A DNA stretch of 64,000 bases, taken from NCBI RefSeq assembly GCF_011761495.1, contig NZ_JAASRU010000006.1, positions 62,001-126,000 of the forward strand, given 5' to 3'. Below are positions 25,819 to 35,376 of the stretch, piece by piece. The notes beneath the pieces are model-generated. The model was not told the DNA's origin and ran no database searches. It saw only the letters and a program-made list of their open reading frames with translations. Source of the DNA: Alkalibacillus almallahensis (GTDB lineage Bacteria > Bacillota > Bacilli > Bacillales > Alkalibacillaceae). The stretch's first letter is position 1. Each line of letters begins with the position of its first letter. Both the position numbers and the translations under genes were made by a program.

Positions 25819-27640
25819 ACAAAAACTATTAGAGCCATTTCAATATGAAAAAATTGATTTAAGTGAAGCTAATCAGTCATCAGCAGGGCGAAAACCAAAA
25901 GTCCGTGATTGGAAAGGAACGATTAAGCGTATTTGGTTTTATTTGTGGCGTCAAAATTGGCTTTTACTTGGCGTCATGATTCTCGTCATGTTTAGTGCAG
26001 CCTTTTCCATTCTTGGGCCATATTTAATTGGTCGAGGTGTTGATGATTTCATTGTGGACCGTCAGTCAGATGGGTTTACGAGATTCATTCTTATTTTACT
26101 TGTCATTTATCTCAGTTACTCAATCACAATGTTTACACAAAACTTCCTCATGATTGGCGTTGCTCAAAACGCTGTTTATCGTTTACGTTCTCAATTATTT
26201 AATCACTTACATGAGCTGCCGATCTCATTTTTTGATAAGCGTCAGTACGGGGAAATTATGAGTCGTGTGACAAATGACGTCGATAATATTAGTAACACAT
26301 TAAATCAATCGTTTATTCAAATATTTCAAAGCATCTTAACCCTTGTTGGAACTGTCAGCGTCATGCTTTATTTAAGCCCACCATTGACGCTCGTTACCTT
26401 AACCATTGTGCCTTTACTTGTGTTCGGGATTAAATGGATTACGAAACGAACTAGACCTTTATTTAAAATCCAACAAAATCGTATTGGTGACTTAAATGGC
26501 TATGTTGAAGAAACGATTTCAGGTCAGCCTATTGTTAAAACATTCTCCCAAGAAAATCGAGTGATTCGCGAATTCGAGGCTAAAAATAACGCTGTCATGC
26601 ATTCCAGCTACTGGGCATCTGTCTTTTCTGGATTCATTCCTAAAGTATTAAATATGCTGAACTCGTTAAGCTTTGCCCTTATTGCCTTTGCCGGCAGTGT
26701 TTTCGCATTAAATGGGATGGTGACAGTGGGTACCATTGTGATTTTCACAGAATTAGCGCGCCAATTCACACGTCCATTAAACGAACTTGCCAATCAATTT
26801 AATCAATTATTAACCGCAGTAGCAGGGGCAGAACGTGTTTTTGACATCATAGATGAAGAGAGCGAGGAAAAAGACGAGACTCATGCGATTGATATTGATG
26901 AACCTCGTGGGGACATCACATTTGATCATGTTCATTTTGCCTATGACAATGAAAAAGTATTAGACGATGTCTCTTTTCAGGTCGAATCTGGTAGTATGGC
27001 AGCCCTGGTCGGTCATACTGGTGCAGGTAAAACAACGATCATTAACCTATTATCTCGATTTTATGAATACGATCAAGGCCGAATACTACTAGATGAAACC
27101 GACATAAAGGATATAAAACGATCAAGTTTACGCCAGTATATGGGCTTTGTCTTGCAAGATGCCTATCTATTCGAAGGAACGATTCGGGACAATATTCGTT
27201 ACGGACGTTTAGATGCAACGGATGAAGAAGTCACCGAAGCGGCTAAACTTGCCAATGCACACGACTTTATCGCGAAATTACCTGATCAATATCATACCAT
27301 GCTTGACCAAGAAGGTAGTGGTATTAGTCAGGGCCAGAAACAATTAATTACAATTGCTCGTGTGATCTTATCGGATCCGAAAATTTTAGTGTTAGATGAA
27401 GCAACGAGTAGTATTGATACGGTGACTGAAATTAAGATTCAACAAGCCATGCGCCAACTCATGCAAGGTCGTACGAGTATCGTCATTGCCCACCGTCTTA
27501 ATACGATACGCCATGCTGATGAAATTATTATGTTTGAAAATGGTCAAGTGATTGAGAAAGGTTCACACGAGGAGTTAATGCAACAAAACGGTCATTACGC
27601 TGATTTACACCAAGCTCAGCTCAACAATCAAGCTCAATAA
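25808..27640 (+). CDS. ABC transporter half, permease-ATPase fusion (YfiC-like)
   Basis: 610 residues from ATG 25808 behind GGAGAGG. Six membrane helices (~45-340), then Walker A GHTGAGKTT, signature ISQGQKQL (degenerate) and Walker B ILVLDEAT with the catalytic Glu; the switch His is kept (VIAHRLNT). With the upstream half it forms one canonical and one degenerate site. Length and order fit YfiC, inferred from memory. Confidence 0.9.
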   Translation: MSLKQKLLEPFQYEKIDLSEANQSSAGRKPKVRDWKGTIKRIWFYLWRQNWLLLGVMILVMFSAAFSILGPYLIGRGVDDFIVDRQSDGFTRFILILLVIYLSYSITMFTQNFLMIGVAQNAVYRLRSQLFNHLHELPISFFDKRQYGEIMSRVTNDVDNISNTLNQSFIQIFQSILTLVGTVSVMLYLSPPLTLVTLTIVPLLVFGIKWITKRTRPLFKIQQNRIGDLNGYVEETISGQPIVKTFSQENRVIREFEAKNNAVMHSSYWASVFSGFIPKVLNMLNSLSFALIAFAGSVFALNGMVTVGTIVIFTELARQFTRPLNELANQFNQLLTAVAGAERVFDIIDEESEEKDETHAIDIDEPRGDITFDHVHFAYDNEKVLDDVSFQVESGSMAALVGHTGAGKTTIINLLSRFYEYDQGRILLDETDIKDIKRSSLRQYMGFVLQDAYLFEGTIRDNIRYGRLDATDEEVTEAAKLANAHDFIAKLPDQYHTMLDQEGSGISQGQKQLITIARVILSDPKILVLDEATSSIDTVTEIKIQQAMRQLMQGRTSIVIAHRLNTIRHADEIIMFENGQVIEKGSHEELMQQNGHYADLHQAQLNNQAQ

Positions 27641-27714
27641 ATGCTTGAGGATCCCGTTGAATCACAATAAAAAATGAACAAAACCTACTAATTTTGAATC
27701 ATCATTCACACAGA

Positions 27715-27812
27715 AAAACCCGATTGTTTTATAGGATTATTGAGTAGACCGTTTCCTTGCAAACTATCTACTGAGTGAGAGTCATTCATCCTACATAAAT
27801 CATTCGGGTTTT
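27715..27812. terminator. Long imperfect inverted repeat between the ABC operon and a small membrane gene
   Basis: The arms AAAACCCGATTGTTTTATAG(GAT) and (ATC)CTACATAAATCATTCGGGTTTT pair over about 23 bases with few mismatches, and TGAGTAGA / TCTACT pair further inside. The core AAACCCGA...TCGGGTTT resembles the hairpin at 23717-23758. Probably a transcription end shared by convergent genes. Confidence 0.55.
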
Positions 27813-27836
27813 AATTTCATTATTGCTACCATAACC

Positions 27837-28100
27837 TTATGATTGTTCATCTTCTGGTATTGTGTCGTTTAAACTTCTAATATCACGATAAAACATCATC
27901 AATAACCCAACGATCATAAATCCGATACTTAAAAAGTATGGGACATTCACCATGGTTGCTTCCATGACATGACTAAGTTTAAAACTATTTATTTCGTAAG
28001 GCACATAATTAGCAATCGCAAGGTGCATAAGTCCAAACAGCAAGATGCCCGATGCGAATAAAACGGTGCCCAAAATTTCTACCCTATTCAGTTCCCTCAC
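27837..28100 (-). CDS. Small two-helix membrane protein of unknown function
   Basis: 87 residues with two hydrophobic helices (ILGTVLFASGILLFGLMHL; NVPYFLSIGFMIVGLLMMFY) and a charged tail ending PEDEQS. No family recognised. Single gene ending at the long inverted repeat. Confidence 0.6.
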   Translation of the reverse strand: MRELNRVEILGTVLFASGILLFGLMHLAIANYVPYEINSFKLSHVMEATMVNVPYFLSIGFMIVGLLMMFYRDIRSLNDTIPEDEQS

Positions 28101-28276
28101 CCCTTTTTATCATCAAGACTTATATGATATTTATATTAACATATTTTTCATATATTTCAGATAAGTCTGTTCAAGTTCCTCACTATCCAGTGTTTAAAAT
28201 TTAAATATTCCGACAATTATTGCTATAATAGATATAAATACCTTATGAGAAACGCTTCAAAAAAGGGGGATGATTC

Positions 28277-28966
28277 ATGAAAGTGCAAATCTATGAGATA
28301 CGATCAATTGAAGATGCGCAAAAGGCTATTGAAGCAGGAGCTGATCATCTAGGCATCCCATATGATCAAAATCCGGCTTACCCTGGCCATCTGACATGTG
28401 AAGAAGCAAAGGAAGTTTTTGAATTTATTCCTTCTAACATATTAAAAATCGGACTAACTATTTCAGAAGATATCAATCACATCCAACAAAATTTACAAGC
28501 TGTCATGCCAGATGTACTTCATCTTTCTGGTAATATCAAAGCCATTTCACCTGAAGAAATTGAGCAACTAAAGCAAGCGTTTAAACCATTAAAAATTATG
28601 CAAGCGATTCCAGTCTACGCTGATCAAGATTTGGCCAACCAAAAGACACTTGATTATGTAAGACGTTATGAGGGCGTTTCAGACTATTTTCTAATCGATA
28701 CAAAATCACATTCTGAAAATGTAATCGGAGCAACTGGCGAAATACATGATTGGGAGATTGATCGGGCCATCATTGAATCAACAAATGTCCCTTGCATTAT
28801 AGCGGGTGGTCTTTCGAGTGAAAATGTTCAAGAAGCAATCCGTATCTCCAAACCATACGCCGTTGATTCATTCACTTCAACCAATGAAGACAATCCTATT
28901 GACGAAAAACATATTAAGGCTTTCAAAAAAATACGTGCATTTGTGGAGGCGGCTCAGGATGCTTGA
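28277..28966 (+). CDS. TrpF-like (phosphoribosylanthranilate isomerase fold) TIM-barrel protein
   Basis: 229 residues with the beta-alpha barrel pattern of TrpF: start KVQIYEIRSIEDAQKAIEAGADHLG, and late IIAGGLSSENVQEAI and YAVDSFTS. True TrpF has an N-terminal catalytic Cys (KICGIT); here that position is Tyr6, while the acid D141 (YFLIDTKS) is kept. No other trp gene is nearby. It overlaps a PfkB-type sugar kinase gene, so a role in a pentose or nucleoside-related pathway is more likely than tryptophan synthesis. Behind AAAGGGGG. Confidence 0.7.
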   Translation: MKVQIYEIRSIEDAQKAIEAGADHLGIPYDQNPAYPGHLTCEEAKEVFEFIPSNILKIGLTISEDINHIQQNLQAVMPDVLHLSGNIKAISPEEIEQLKQAFKPLKIMQAIPVYADQDLANQKTLDYVRRYEGVSDYFLIDTKSHSENVIGATGEIHDWEIDRAIIESTNVPCIIAGGLSSENVQEAIRISKPYAVDSFTSTNEDNPIDEKHIKAFKKIRAFVEAAQDA

Positions 28967-29915
28967 ACAAAACTTACAAGTCTTAGTGATTGGCGATGCA
29001 GGTATAGATATAGTCGTTCATTTACCTGAAATTAGTGAAGATGGAAAGGCTGACTTTAAAGAACCCTTTTTACTCGGAGGTGGCACTTCAGCCAATACAG
29101 CTGTTGCCCTAAGTAGATTAGCGATGAGTACATCTTTTCTAGGTACCATAGGTGACGATGCTCAAGGTAAGCAGGTGATTGAAGAGCTTCAACACGAAGG
29201 CGTTAACATCGATCACTTAATGGTCAACAATGATCTAAATACGTTTTCAACATTCGCCTTTATTGATCAAGATGGTGAGCGACACCCTTATATTTGGCCT
29301 AAACATGACTTGGCATTTCAGTCGTTAAACCGTAATCAATTAAATCACAATATCTTTCAAAACGTCTCATGGGTTCATTCATCAGGCATTTCGATGCTTG
29401 AGGACACTTCAGCTCGACAGACAATCTTATCACTATTTAAAGAAGCGAAAGAATTGGGGTTAACAACCTCATTCGATTTAAATTTAAGGGTGGACAGTGA
29501 TCTTGATTCAGACTATTACAAGGCAATCATGGAGACGATTCAATACACTGATTATGTTCTAGGCTCGGGTGAAGATGAATTCCATTATTTGTCCACTGAA
29601 CAGAACTGGTTAGACACGGTTAAACAATTGGTATCAGCAAACCAAACCTTCATCGCACGTATGGGAGACCAAGGAGCATTAGCCGTTCAACAGGCAAATA
29701 CGATTAAGGCTTCAGGCTACCCTATTGGAGTTGTGGACACTCTTGGTGCAGGAGATATCTTTAATGCTGGTTTCATCTACGCTTGCATGAAGGGTTATTC
29801 CATAGAAGAGAGTCTTAAATACGCCAATGCCACGGCTGCATTCAGTGTCAGAAAAGAAGGCGCCCGTTCATCTCCAACAATCGATGAGCTTGAGACATTC
29901 TTATCTTCTTATTGA
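28959..29915 (+). CDS. PfkB-family carbohydrate kinase
   Basis: 318 residues from ATG 28959, which overlaps the upstream stop by eight bases and follows GTGGAGG. PfkB signatures: LLGGGTSANTAVALSRL near the N-terminus and DTLGAGDIFNAGFIYA with the catalytic Asp near the C-terminus. It phosphorylates a sugar or nucleoside with ATP; the substrate is unknown. Cotranscription with the TrpF-like gene suggests the kinase product feeds, or is fed by, the isomerase-fold protein. Confidence 0.85.
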   Translation: MLEQNLQVLVIGDAGIDIVVHLPEISEDGKADFKEPFLLGGGTSANTAVALSRLAMSTSFLGTIGDDAQGKQVIEELQHEGVNIDHLMVNNDLNTFSTFAFIDQDGERHPYIWPKHDLAFQSLNRNQLNHNIFQNVSWVHSSGISMLEDTSARQTILSLFKEAKELGLTTSFDLNLRVDSDLDSDYYKAIMETIQYTDYVLGSGEDEFHYLSTEQNWLDTVKQLVSANQTFIARMGDQGALAVQQANTIKASGYPIGVVDTLGAGDIFNAGFIYACMKGYSIEESLKYANATAAFSVRKEGARSSPTIDELETFLSSY

Positions 29916-29925
29916 TTAAAGATCA

Positions 29926-29957
29926 GCACTGCTAGTATGCTCACCTTCTAGCAGTGC
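29926..29957. terminator. Hairpin between the convergent PfkB and RsiV-like genes
   Basis: Stem GCACTGCTAG / CTAGCAGTGC with a 12-base loop. T-runs are poor on both sides, so its terminator strength is uncertain. Confidence 0.55.
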
Positions 29958-29958
29958 C

Positions 29959-30753
29959 TTACATATAAAAATCTAACCCCGTCGCATCCTCTAATTCTAA
30001 CCTTTTAAGCCATTCATCTTGAATCAAGTCCTCTAATTCCTGCATGGGAACGTATATTTCAGGCAGTCCAGCCGCTCCACTCAAGACTTCATACTGATCA
30101 AAATGGAAAACAGCCTTTCCATCATCAATGAACATATTCGAAAAATGATAATCCGTTTGAGCTAACCATCCTTCTAACTCTGGTTCCAAAATATAATCAC
30201 GATATTGTTCTGACGTGTAGAGTTGCTTTTCAATTAAGGCAAACACCGTATCCTTGGCTTTTTCCGTGTCCTTAAATAAAGATTTGCGATCAAATAACTC
30301 GCCCTCTTTTAAATCCACCATCCATGATTTCACTTTTTGATTAACGGTTGCACCGCCTGTATAAGATTCTTCATGAAATTGTATCGAATATAGCCCCTCG
30401 CCTGCTTTAGCGATTTCAACGGTTAACTTCAATTCAGCTGGAACGTCATGATTCAGCTGTTGCTTCTGTTCAACAATATGAAAGAATTGATTCATCACCT
30501 GCTCGACATAATCACCAAAAAATTGGTCTAAAGTCGCTTCCTGAAACACTGGTGTCTGAACATATAGCTTATATTGCTCATCTTCTCTTGAAACAGTTCG
30601 AATTTGAATATCAGGATACGTTGTGTCTTCTAATTCATCCGTTTCTTCAGCCTGTAGCGCCCCAGGATTCTCACTAGGCGCAAACAGAAATAAACCAATA
30701 ATATAACTGATTGCTAAGGCTAACAAAAAATAACGCAGTGTTTTCTGCCCCAT
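29959..30753 (-). CDS. RsiV-like membrane-anchored protein (DUF4163/DUF3298)
   Basis: 264 residues from ATG 30753, spaced correctly from GAAGGATG. An N-terminal membrane anchor (YFLLALAISYIIGLFLF) precedes an outer domain with the DUF3298 pattern: SIQFHEESYTGGATVNQKVKSWMVDLKEGE and FDRKSLFKD, then FHFDQYEVLSGAAGLPEIYVP. Such domains occur in RsiV (which binds lysozyme) and in polysaccharide deacetylase fusions. No sigma gene is adjacent, so an anti-sigma role is not supported. Confidence 0.7.
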   Translation of the reverse strand: MGQKTLRYFLLALAISYIIGLFLFAPSENPGALQAEETDELEDTTYPDIQIRTVSREDEQYKLYVQTPVFQEATLDQFFGDYVEQVMNQFFHIVEQKQQLNHDVPAELKLTVEIAKAGEGLYSIQFHEESYTGGATVNQKVKSWMVDLKEGELFDRKSLFKDTEKAKDTVFALIEKQLYTSEQYRDYILEPELEGWLAQTDYHFSNMFIDDGKAVFHFDQYEVLSGAAGLPEIYVPMQELEDLIQDEWLKRLELEDATGLDFYM

Positions 30754-30814
30754 GACCATCATCCTTCATTAATCATTTATTATTAGTTAGCCCGAACAAC
30801 CCTAAATCTATACA

Positions 30815-30843
30815 AAAAACACACCGAATTTCGATGTGTTTTT
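30815..30843 (-). terminator. Terminator of the amino-acid ABC operon
   Basis: On the minus strand AAAAACACA / TGTGTTTTT arms around CGAAATTCGG, followed by a T-run; eight bases after the ATPase gene. Confidence 0.75.
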
Positions 30844-30850
30844 CAGATGA

Positions 30851-31573
30851 TTATAAGACTTTATCTAAGAAATTCTGTGCACGTTCAGTTTGAGGTTGAT
30901 CAAAAAAGGTCTTCGGTTGTGTTTCCTCTACGATCTTACCTTGATCCATAAAAACCACACGATCAGCCACTTCTTTCGCAAAGCCCATTTCATGCGTGAC
31001 AACAGCCAATGTCATACCAGAGTGCGCTAAATCCTTAATTACGTCCAACACCTCTTTGACCATTTCTGGATCCAGAGCTGATGTCGGCTCATCGAACAAC
31101 ATTAATTCAGGCTCCATCGCTAAAGCACGCGCAATAGCGACACGTTGCTTTTGCCCACCTGATAAACTATTCGGATAAGCATTGGTTTTATCACTAAGTC
31201 CTACTCGCTCTAACAGATCCTTTGCTTTACGAACCGCTTCATCCTTCTTCATCCCCTTTACCGTCATCGGTGCATAGGTTAAGTTATCTAAAACCGTCAT
31301 ATGCGGAAATAAATGAAAGTGTTGAAAAACCATACCGATTTGCTCTCGTACTTTGAGAATATCCACTTTCGGATTAGTAATATCGGCATCATTAACGAAA
31401 ACGTGACCTGAAGTGGGTTTCTCAAGTAAATTTAAACAACGTAAAAATGTTGATTTCCCTGAACCAGATGGCCCAATTATTGTTACAACCTCACCACGTT
31501 CAATTGATGTATTTAAATCACTTAATACTTCATTGTCTCCAAAACTTTTGTGCAACTGTTCGACTTTAATCAC
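30851..31573 (-). CDS. Polar amino-acid ABC transporter, ATPase
   Basis: 240 residues. Walker [11 protein letters not shown]-loop [12 protein letters not shown], signature LSGGQKQR, Walker [15 protein letters not shown], switch VTHEMGF: the GlnQ/ArtM/TcyC type. It overlaps the permease gene by eight bases. The exact substrate (Gln, Arg or cystine) cannot be decided. Confidence 0.92.
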   Translation of the reverse strand: MIKVEQLHKSFGDNEVLSDLNTSIERGEVVTIIGPSGSGKSTFLRCLNLLEKPTSGHVFVNDADITNPKVDILKVREQIGMVFQHFHLFPHMTVLDNLTYAPMTVKGMKKDEAVRKAKDLLERVGLSDKTNAYPNSLSGGQKQRVAIARALAMEPELMLFDEPTSALDPEMVKEVLDVIKDLAHSGMTLAVVTHEMGFAKEVADRVVFMDQGKIVEETQPKTFFDQPQTERAQNFLDKVL

Positions 31574-32225
31574 TTGCTCTCATCCTTTTCTCTACATACT
31601 TACCAGCAATTGTGAGAATCATGACCATAATGTAATACAAGACCCCAACAAATAATAATGGTTCGAAGTTACGGTATATATCTGAGGCAACCACTTGCGC
31701 ACGACGCATTAAATCTAAATAACTGATGACAGAAACAATCGCTGATTCTTTCGTCAATGTAATAAATTCGTTCATCAAAGCTGGTAAAATATTTTTCATT
31801 GCTTGTGGCAAAATAATTTTAAGCATCATTGGTCGATATGGGATCCCAAGAGCCTCAGCTGCTTCACGTTGCCCTTTATCGACAGCTTGAATCCCTGCAC
31901 GGATAATTTCTGATACATATGCTGATGAATTCAAACCAAACGTTAATATGGCTGATAAGAACGGTGAAATATCATATCCCGTTAACTGTGGAATCGCATA
32001 ATAAATCAATAATAACTGCAGAATCAATGGCGTTCCACGAAATACGGATGTATAAGCATCTGCTAGAAATTTCAACCATTTAATATTGCTGATTTTTACT
32101 AATGCAACTAATGATCCTAAAATAAAACCAAATATAATTGATATAATAACAAATTGTAACGTGACCCATACTCCTTCTAACATAAAAGGAATATAAGGCA
32201 CGATTTGGCTAAAATCCAAATTCAT
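31566..32225 (-). CDS. Polar amino-acid ABC transporter, permease
   Basis: 219 residues, about five membrane helices, with the HisMQ signature [20 protein letters not shown] and the EAA loop [22 protein letters not shown] that docks the ATPase. Middle gene of the SBP-permease-ATPase operon. Confidence 0.92.
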   Translation of the reverse strand: MNLDFSQIVPYIPFMLEGVWVTLQFVIISIIFGFILGSLVALVKISNIKWLKFLADAYTSVFRGTPLILQLLLIYYAIPQLTGYDISPFLSAILTFGLNSSAYVSEIIRAGIQAVDKGQREAAEALGIPYRPMMLKIILPQAMKNILPALMNEFITLTKESAIVSVISYLDLMRRAQVVASDIYRNFEPLLFVGVLYYIMVMILTIAGKYVEKRMRASD

Positions 32226-32252
32226 GCCTTACTCACCCCTAACTCTTTCTTT

Positions 32253-33065
32253 TTATTTGTTTAATTCCCATTTCTTTTCAAGTTCTTCGACCGTACCGTC
32301 TTCTAGAAATTGTTCTACAAGGCTATTTACTTCGTTATAAAATTCTTCATCGCCATCTTTTGGAAAAGCAATGGCCATGCCTGGTGCTGCTTCAGTTGGA
32401 TCATCGAATCCTGCTAGGTTCTGCTCTTCGATATATCCTTCTGCAACGGTTTTATCTAGATAACCAACATCAATACGTCCTGTTTTAAGCTCTTGAATAA
32501 TATTCGTTGCTTTGTCCATGGCTTGAATTTCAAAATCATAATCTTCTTGTAAGTTTTCTGCTCCCTCTTCTTGGATCGTACCAAGTTGAACACCAACTGT
32601 TGTGCCATCTAGATCTTCAATACTAGTAATATCAGAATCCGGATTGGTCACGAACATCTCACCTGAACTATGATAAGACGTTGAGAAATTCACATTTTCA
32701 GAACGTTTTTCGGTAGCTGACATACCAGCCATCACCATATCCGCACGTCCTGATTGCAATGCTCCAATCAACCCATCAAAGTTCATATCACTAATCTTCA
32801 ATTCATAACCTAATTCATCTGCAATTGCATTCGCTAAATCGATATCGAAACCGACAATGTCACCCTCTTCGTTAATCGATTCAAAAGGAGGATAGTCAGC
32901 AGATGTTGCTAATTCAATCACTTGCTTTTCATCCTCGCCATTTCCTTCACTATTTCCACTTGCATCACCACTCTCACCGTCACTAGCACTACCTGCACCA
33001 CATGCTGATAATACGATTAAAACTATTCCTAGTAGAAAAGCTAATCCCCATTTGTTTTGTTTCAT
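32253..33065 (-). CDS. Polar amino-acid ABC transporter, substrate-binding lipoprotein
   Basis: 270 residues. Signal peptide with lipobox LSACG, an acidic Ser/Gly/Glu linker, then the SBP type 3 fold: ATSADYPPFESINEEGDIVGFDIDLANAIA and MNFDGLIGALQSGRADMVMAGMSATEKR. It captures an amino acid outside the membrane. First gene of the operon; promoter and candidate operator at 33089-33131. Confidence 0.93.
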   Translation of the reverse strand: MKQNKWGLAFLLGIVLIVLSACGAGSASDGESGDASGNSEGNGEDEKQVIELATSADYPPFESINEEGDIVGFDIDLANAIADELGYELKISDMNFDGLIGALQSGRADMVMAGMSATEKRSENVNFSTSYHSSGEMFVTNPDSDITSIEDLDGTTVGVQLGTIQEEGAENLQEDYDFEIQAMDKATNIIQELKTGRIDVGYLDKTVAEGYIEEQNLAGFDDPTEAAPGMAIAFPKDGDEEFYNEVNSLVEQFLEDGTVEELEKKWELNK

Positions 33066-33088
33066 GTTTATCGCCCCTTTTGTATATT

Positions 33089-33131
33089 TATACGTTTAAA
33101 TGTATATTAACACATTATATGTAGTTGTCAA
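33089..33131 (-). promoter_or_regulatory. Promoter and candidate operator of the amino-acid ABC operon
   Basis: Minus strand: TTGACA (33131-33126) and a TAATAT-type -10 near 33110-33104. Overlapping the end of the -10 and the expected transcript start is the near-perfect palindrome TATACGTTTAAATGTATA (33089-33106), symmetric except for the G/T pair. A repressor bound there would block initiation. The regulator is unknown. Confidence 0.5.
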
Positions 33132-33308
33132 AGCTATATTCTGCATAAAAATAAAGTTTAAATATTCAGATTATTGGAAGGGGTTACATACGGAGTTCTA
33201 ATTCAATTGTTTTTATAACCAAATTTTTATAACTAATTCATGAATTGAGGCTTAATGATATTCATTATAGGGAAAAGAAGGTACATGTCTTCTATATGGG
33301 GTAAGTAA

Positions 33309-33854
33309 ATGATCGATTTATTATTTATCATATTGTCTATTATTTGGCTATCAGAATTCACTGTCTTTCGTAATCGTAAGGTGAACGACTCAACTGATCG
33401 ACGAAGCTTTTCTTGGGTGTTAATAGCTGTTCTCATTATTATTACAGCATCACTTATTTCACGTGAGATGAATTTCTGGGTGATCGACTGGCCCATTGCA
33501 GCATGGTTTGGAATAATTATCTTCGCCAGTGGTATTACCTTAAGGTATTGGGGGATTCGAACCCTTGGTAAACAGTTCACCCGACATGTCTATGTTGATC
33601 AAGCAGATGTATTAATCAAGCACGGCCCGTTCAAATGGTTACGTCATCCCCTCTACACTGGGTTACTATTAATTATGACAGGATTCACTCTTATCAACTT
33701 AAGTTTTATAGGTTTTCTATTAGTCTTCAGTTGGTTTATTCCTACCATTATTCATCGAATACAGTTAGAAGAAAGCATACTTATTGAATCCTTTGGTCAC
33801 TCATACGAACAGTGGATGAAACAGCGCGCACGACTCATTCCTTTTATTTATTAA
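33309..33854 (+). CDS. Isoprenylcysteine carboxyl methyltransferase-family membrane protein
   Basis: 181 residues with four to five membrane helices and the ICMT/PEMT C-terminal signature HGPFKWLRHPLYTGLLLI, followed by EESILIESFGHSYEQWMKQRARLIPF. It should be a SAM-dependent membrane methyltransferase. Sixteen bases upstream of a carotenoid desaturase-like gene, so the substrate may be an isoprenoid; that is inference. Confidence 0.8.
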   Translation: MIDLLFIILSIIWLSEFTVFRNRKVNDSTDRRSFSWVLIAVLIIITASLISREMNFWVIDWPIAAWFGIIIFASGITLRYWGIRTLGKQFTRHVYVDQADVLIKHGPFKWLRHPLYTGLLLIMTGFTLINLSFIGFLLVFSWFIPTIIHRIQLEESILIESFGHSYEQWMKQRARLIPFIY

Positions 33855-33870
33855 TCTTTGGAGGTGCTTT

Positions 33871-35367
33871 ATGAAAAAGAAAGCCGTTATTATTGGAGCA
33901 GGATTAGGTGGTCTATCCAACGCGATTCGTCTAGCTGGTGATGGTTATGATGTCACTGTTTTAGAACAAAACGAGACAATTGGTGGGAAACTCAATCAAC
34001 GCTCAGGAAAAGGCTATACATTCGACACTGGGCCTTCGATTTTAACGATGCCTTGGGTTTTAGAGCAATTATTTAATTCTGTCCATCGTCGGTTAGAAGA
34101 TTATATGACGATCGAGCGCATCGAGCCACAATGGCGTACATTTTTCGAAGATGGCGTTTCCTTGGATGTAACAAGCGATCTGCCACAGATGATCAACGAA
34201 ATGGAGAAGGTCACAGATGCACCCGCTTCACAGCTAACCTCGTTTTTGAGCTACAGTGAACATATGTATGAACTATGCATGAAAAGCTTCTACAAATATA
34301 GCCTATCGGGACTAGCTGACCTTAGAAAGTCACATAAAATGAAAGAATTACTCGCGATGGACCCTTTTCATACTGTGGCTCAAGGAACACACAAGCACTT
34401 TAACAATCATTACTTAGAACAGATCTTTAACTTTTTTGTGATGTATGTAGGCTCGAGCCCTTATCAAGCACCTAGCATCTTCAATCAACTTGCCTATGTA
34501 CAATTAGGCTTAGGGATTCATTATGTTCAAGGTGGCATGTACAACATCGCTCGCGGTATGAAGAATGTATTAGATGAATTAAGAGCGACAGTTAAGACCG
34601 AAACCCCGGTTTCCCATGTGTTAACGGAAAAAGGTAAGGCAAAAGGTGTCGTGACAACATCAGGTGACGTTTACCATGCTGATGTGGTTGTATCGAATCT
34701 CGAAGTCATTCCAGCCTATGAAACGTTGTTCCCGCAAAGTAAACGCACCAAAAAAGAAGCGAAAAAATTAAGTAAGACCTATGAACCAACTGTATCAGGA
34801 TTAGTCTTATTACTTGGTGTCGACCGAGAATACAACCAGTTAGAACACCATAATTTCTTCTTCTCTGAAGACCCTGAATTAGAATTCAAACAAATATTTG
34901 ATCAAGGCCGACCCGCTGATGATCCGACTGTCTATATTGGCGTGTCCAAGAAAAATGATGATTCCCAAGCTCCAGGTGGGAAGGAAAATCTATTTGTCTT
35001 AACACATGTCCCACCTAAAACATTAACGAATGGATCAGTTGATTGGGAAGATTACCGACAAGTGGTGATTAATAAATTAAAACGTATGGGACTCACTGAT
35101 TTAGAGGAGCATATTGAGTTTGAATACCGCTTCACGCCTGACACACTTGAATCACTCTACGGCGCGAATGGTGGTTCCATTTATGGTGTAGCAGCCAATA
35201 AGAAAACAAACGGCGGATTTAAAATCCCCGCCAAAAGCGACCAGTTCGAGCATTTATACTTTGTCGGCGGCTCCACTCACCCAGGTGGTGGAGTTCCTAT
35301 GGTGACATTATCAGGTCAATTAACTGCTGACTTAATATTGAAACATGAAGGCAAAGGGCACATCTAA
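33871..35367 (+). CDS. Phytoene desaturase-family (CrtI/CrtN-like) oxidoreductase
   Basis: 498 residues. FAD-binding Rossmann motif at the start (VIIGAGLGGLSNAIRLAGDG), substrate-side YTFDTGPSILTMP, and the C-terminal LYFVGGSTHPGGGVPMVTLSG typical of CrtI/CrtN. It may desaturate or oxidise a C30 or C40 carotenoid; CrtN, CrtP and CrtNb cannot be told apart here. No crtM or other crt gene is in the window apart from the ICMT-like neighbour. Confidence 0.85.
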   Translation: MKKKAVIIGAGLGGLSNAIRLAGDGYDVTVLEQNETIGGKLNQRSGKGYTFDTGPSILTMPWVLEQLFNSVHRRLEDYMTIERIEPQWRTFFEDGVSLDVTSDLPQMINEMEKVTDAPASQLTSFLSYSEHMYELCMKSFYKYSLSGLADLRKSHKMKELLAMDPFHTVAQGTHKHFNNHYLEQIFNFFVMYVGSSPYQAPSIFNQLAYVQLGLGIHYVQGGMYNIARGMKNVLDELRATVKTETPVSHVLTEKGKAKGVVTTSGDVYHADVVVSNLEVIPAYETLFPQSKRTKKEAKKLSKTYEPTVSGLVLLLGVDREYNQLEHHNFFFSEDPELEFKQIFDQGRPADDPTVYIGVSKKNDDSQAPGGKENLFVLTHVPPKTLTNGSVDWEDYRQVVINKLKRMGLTDLEEHIEFEYRFTPDTLESLYGANGGSIYGVAANKKTNGGFKIPAKSDQFEHLYFVGGSTHPGGGVPMVTLSGQLTADLILKHEGKGHI

Positions 35368-35376
35368 CACATATAT

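Noticed and set aside
28277-28966. Plain trpF annotation
   Set aside because: The catalytic Cys is replaced by Tyr and there is no trp gene context, so naming it trpF would overstate the evidence.
29959-30753. Anti-sigma factor RsiV
   Set aside because: The outer domain is RsiV-like, but no sigma gene is adjacent; two true ECF pairs in this window have a different layout.
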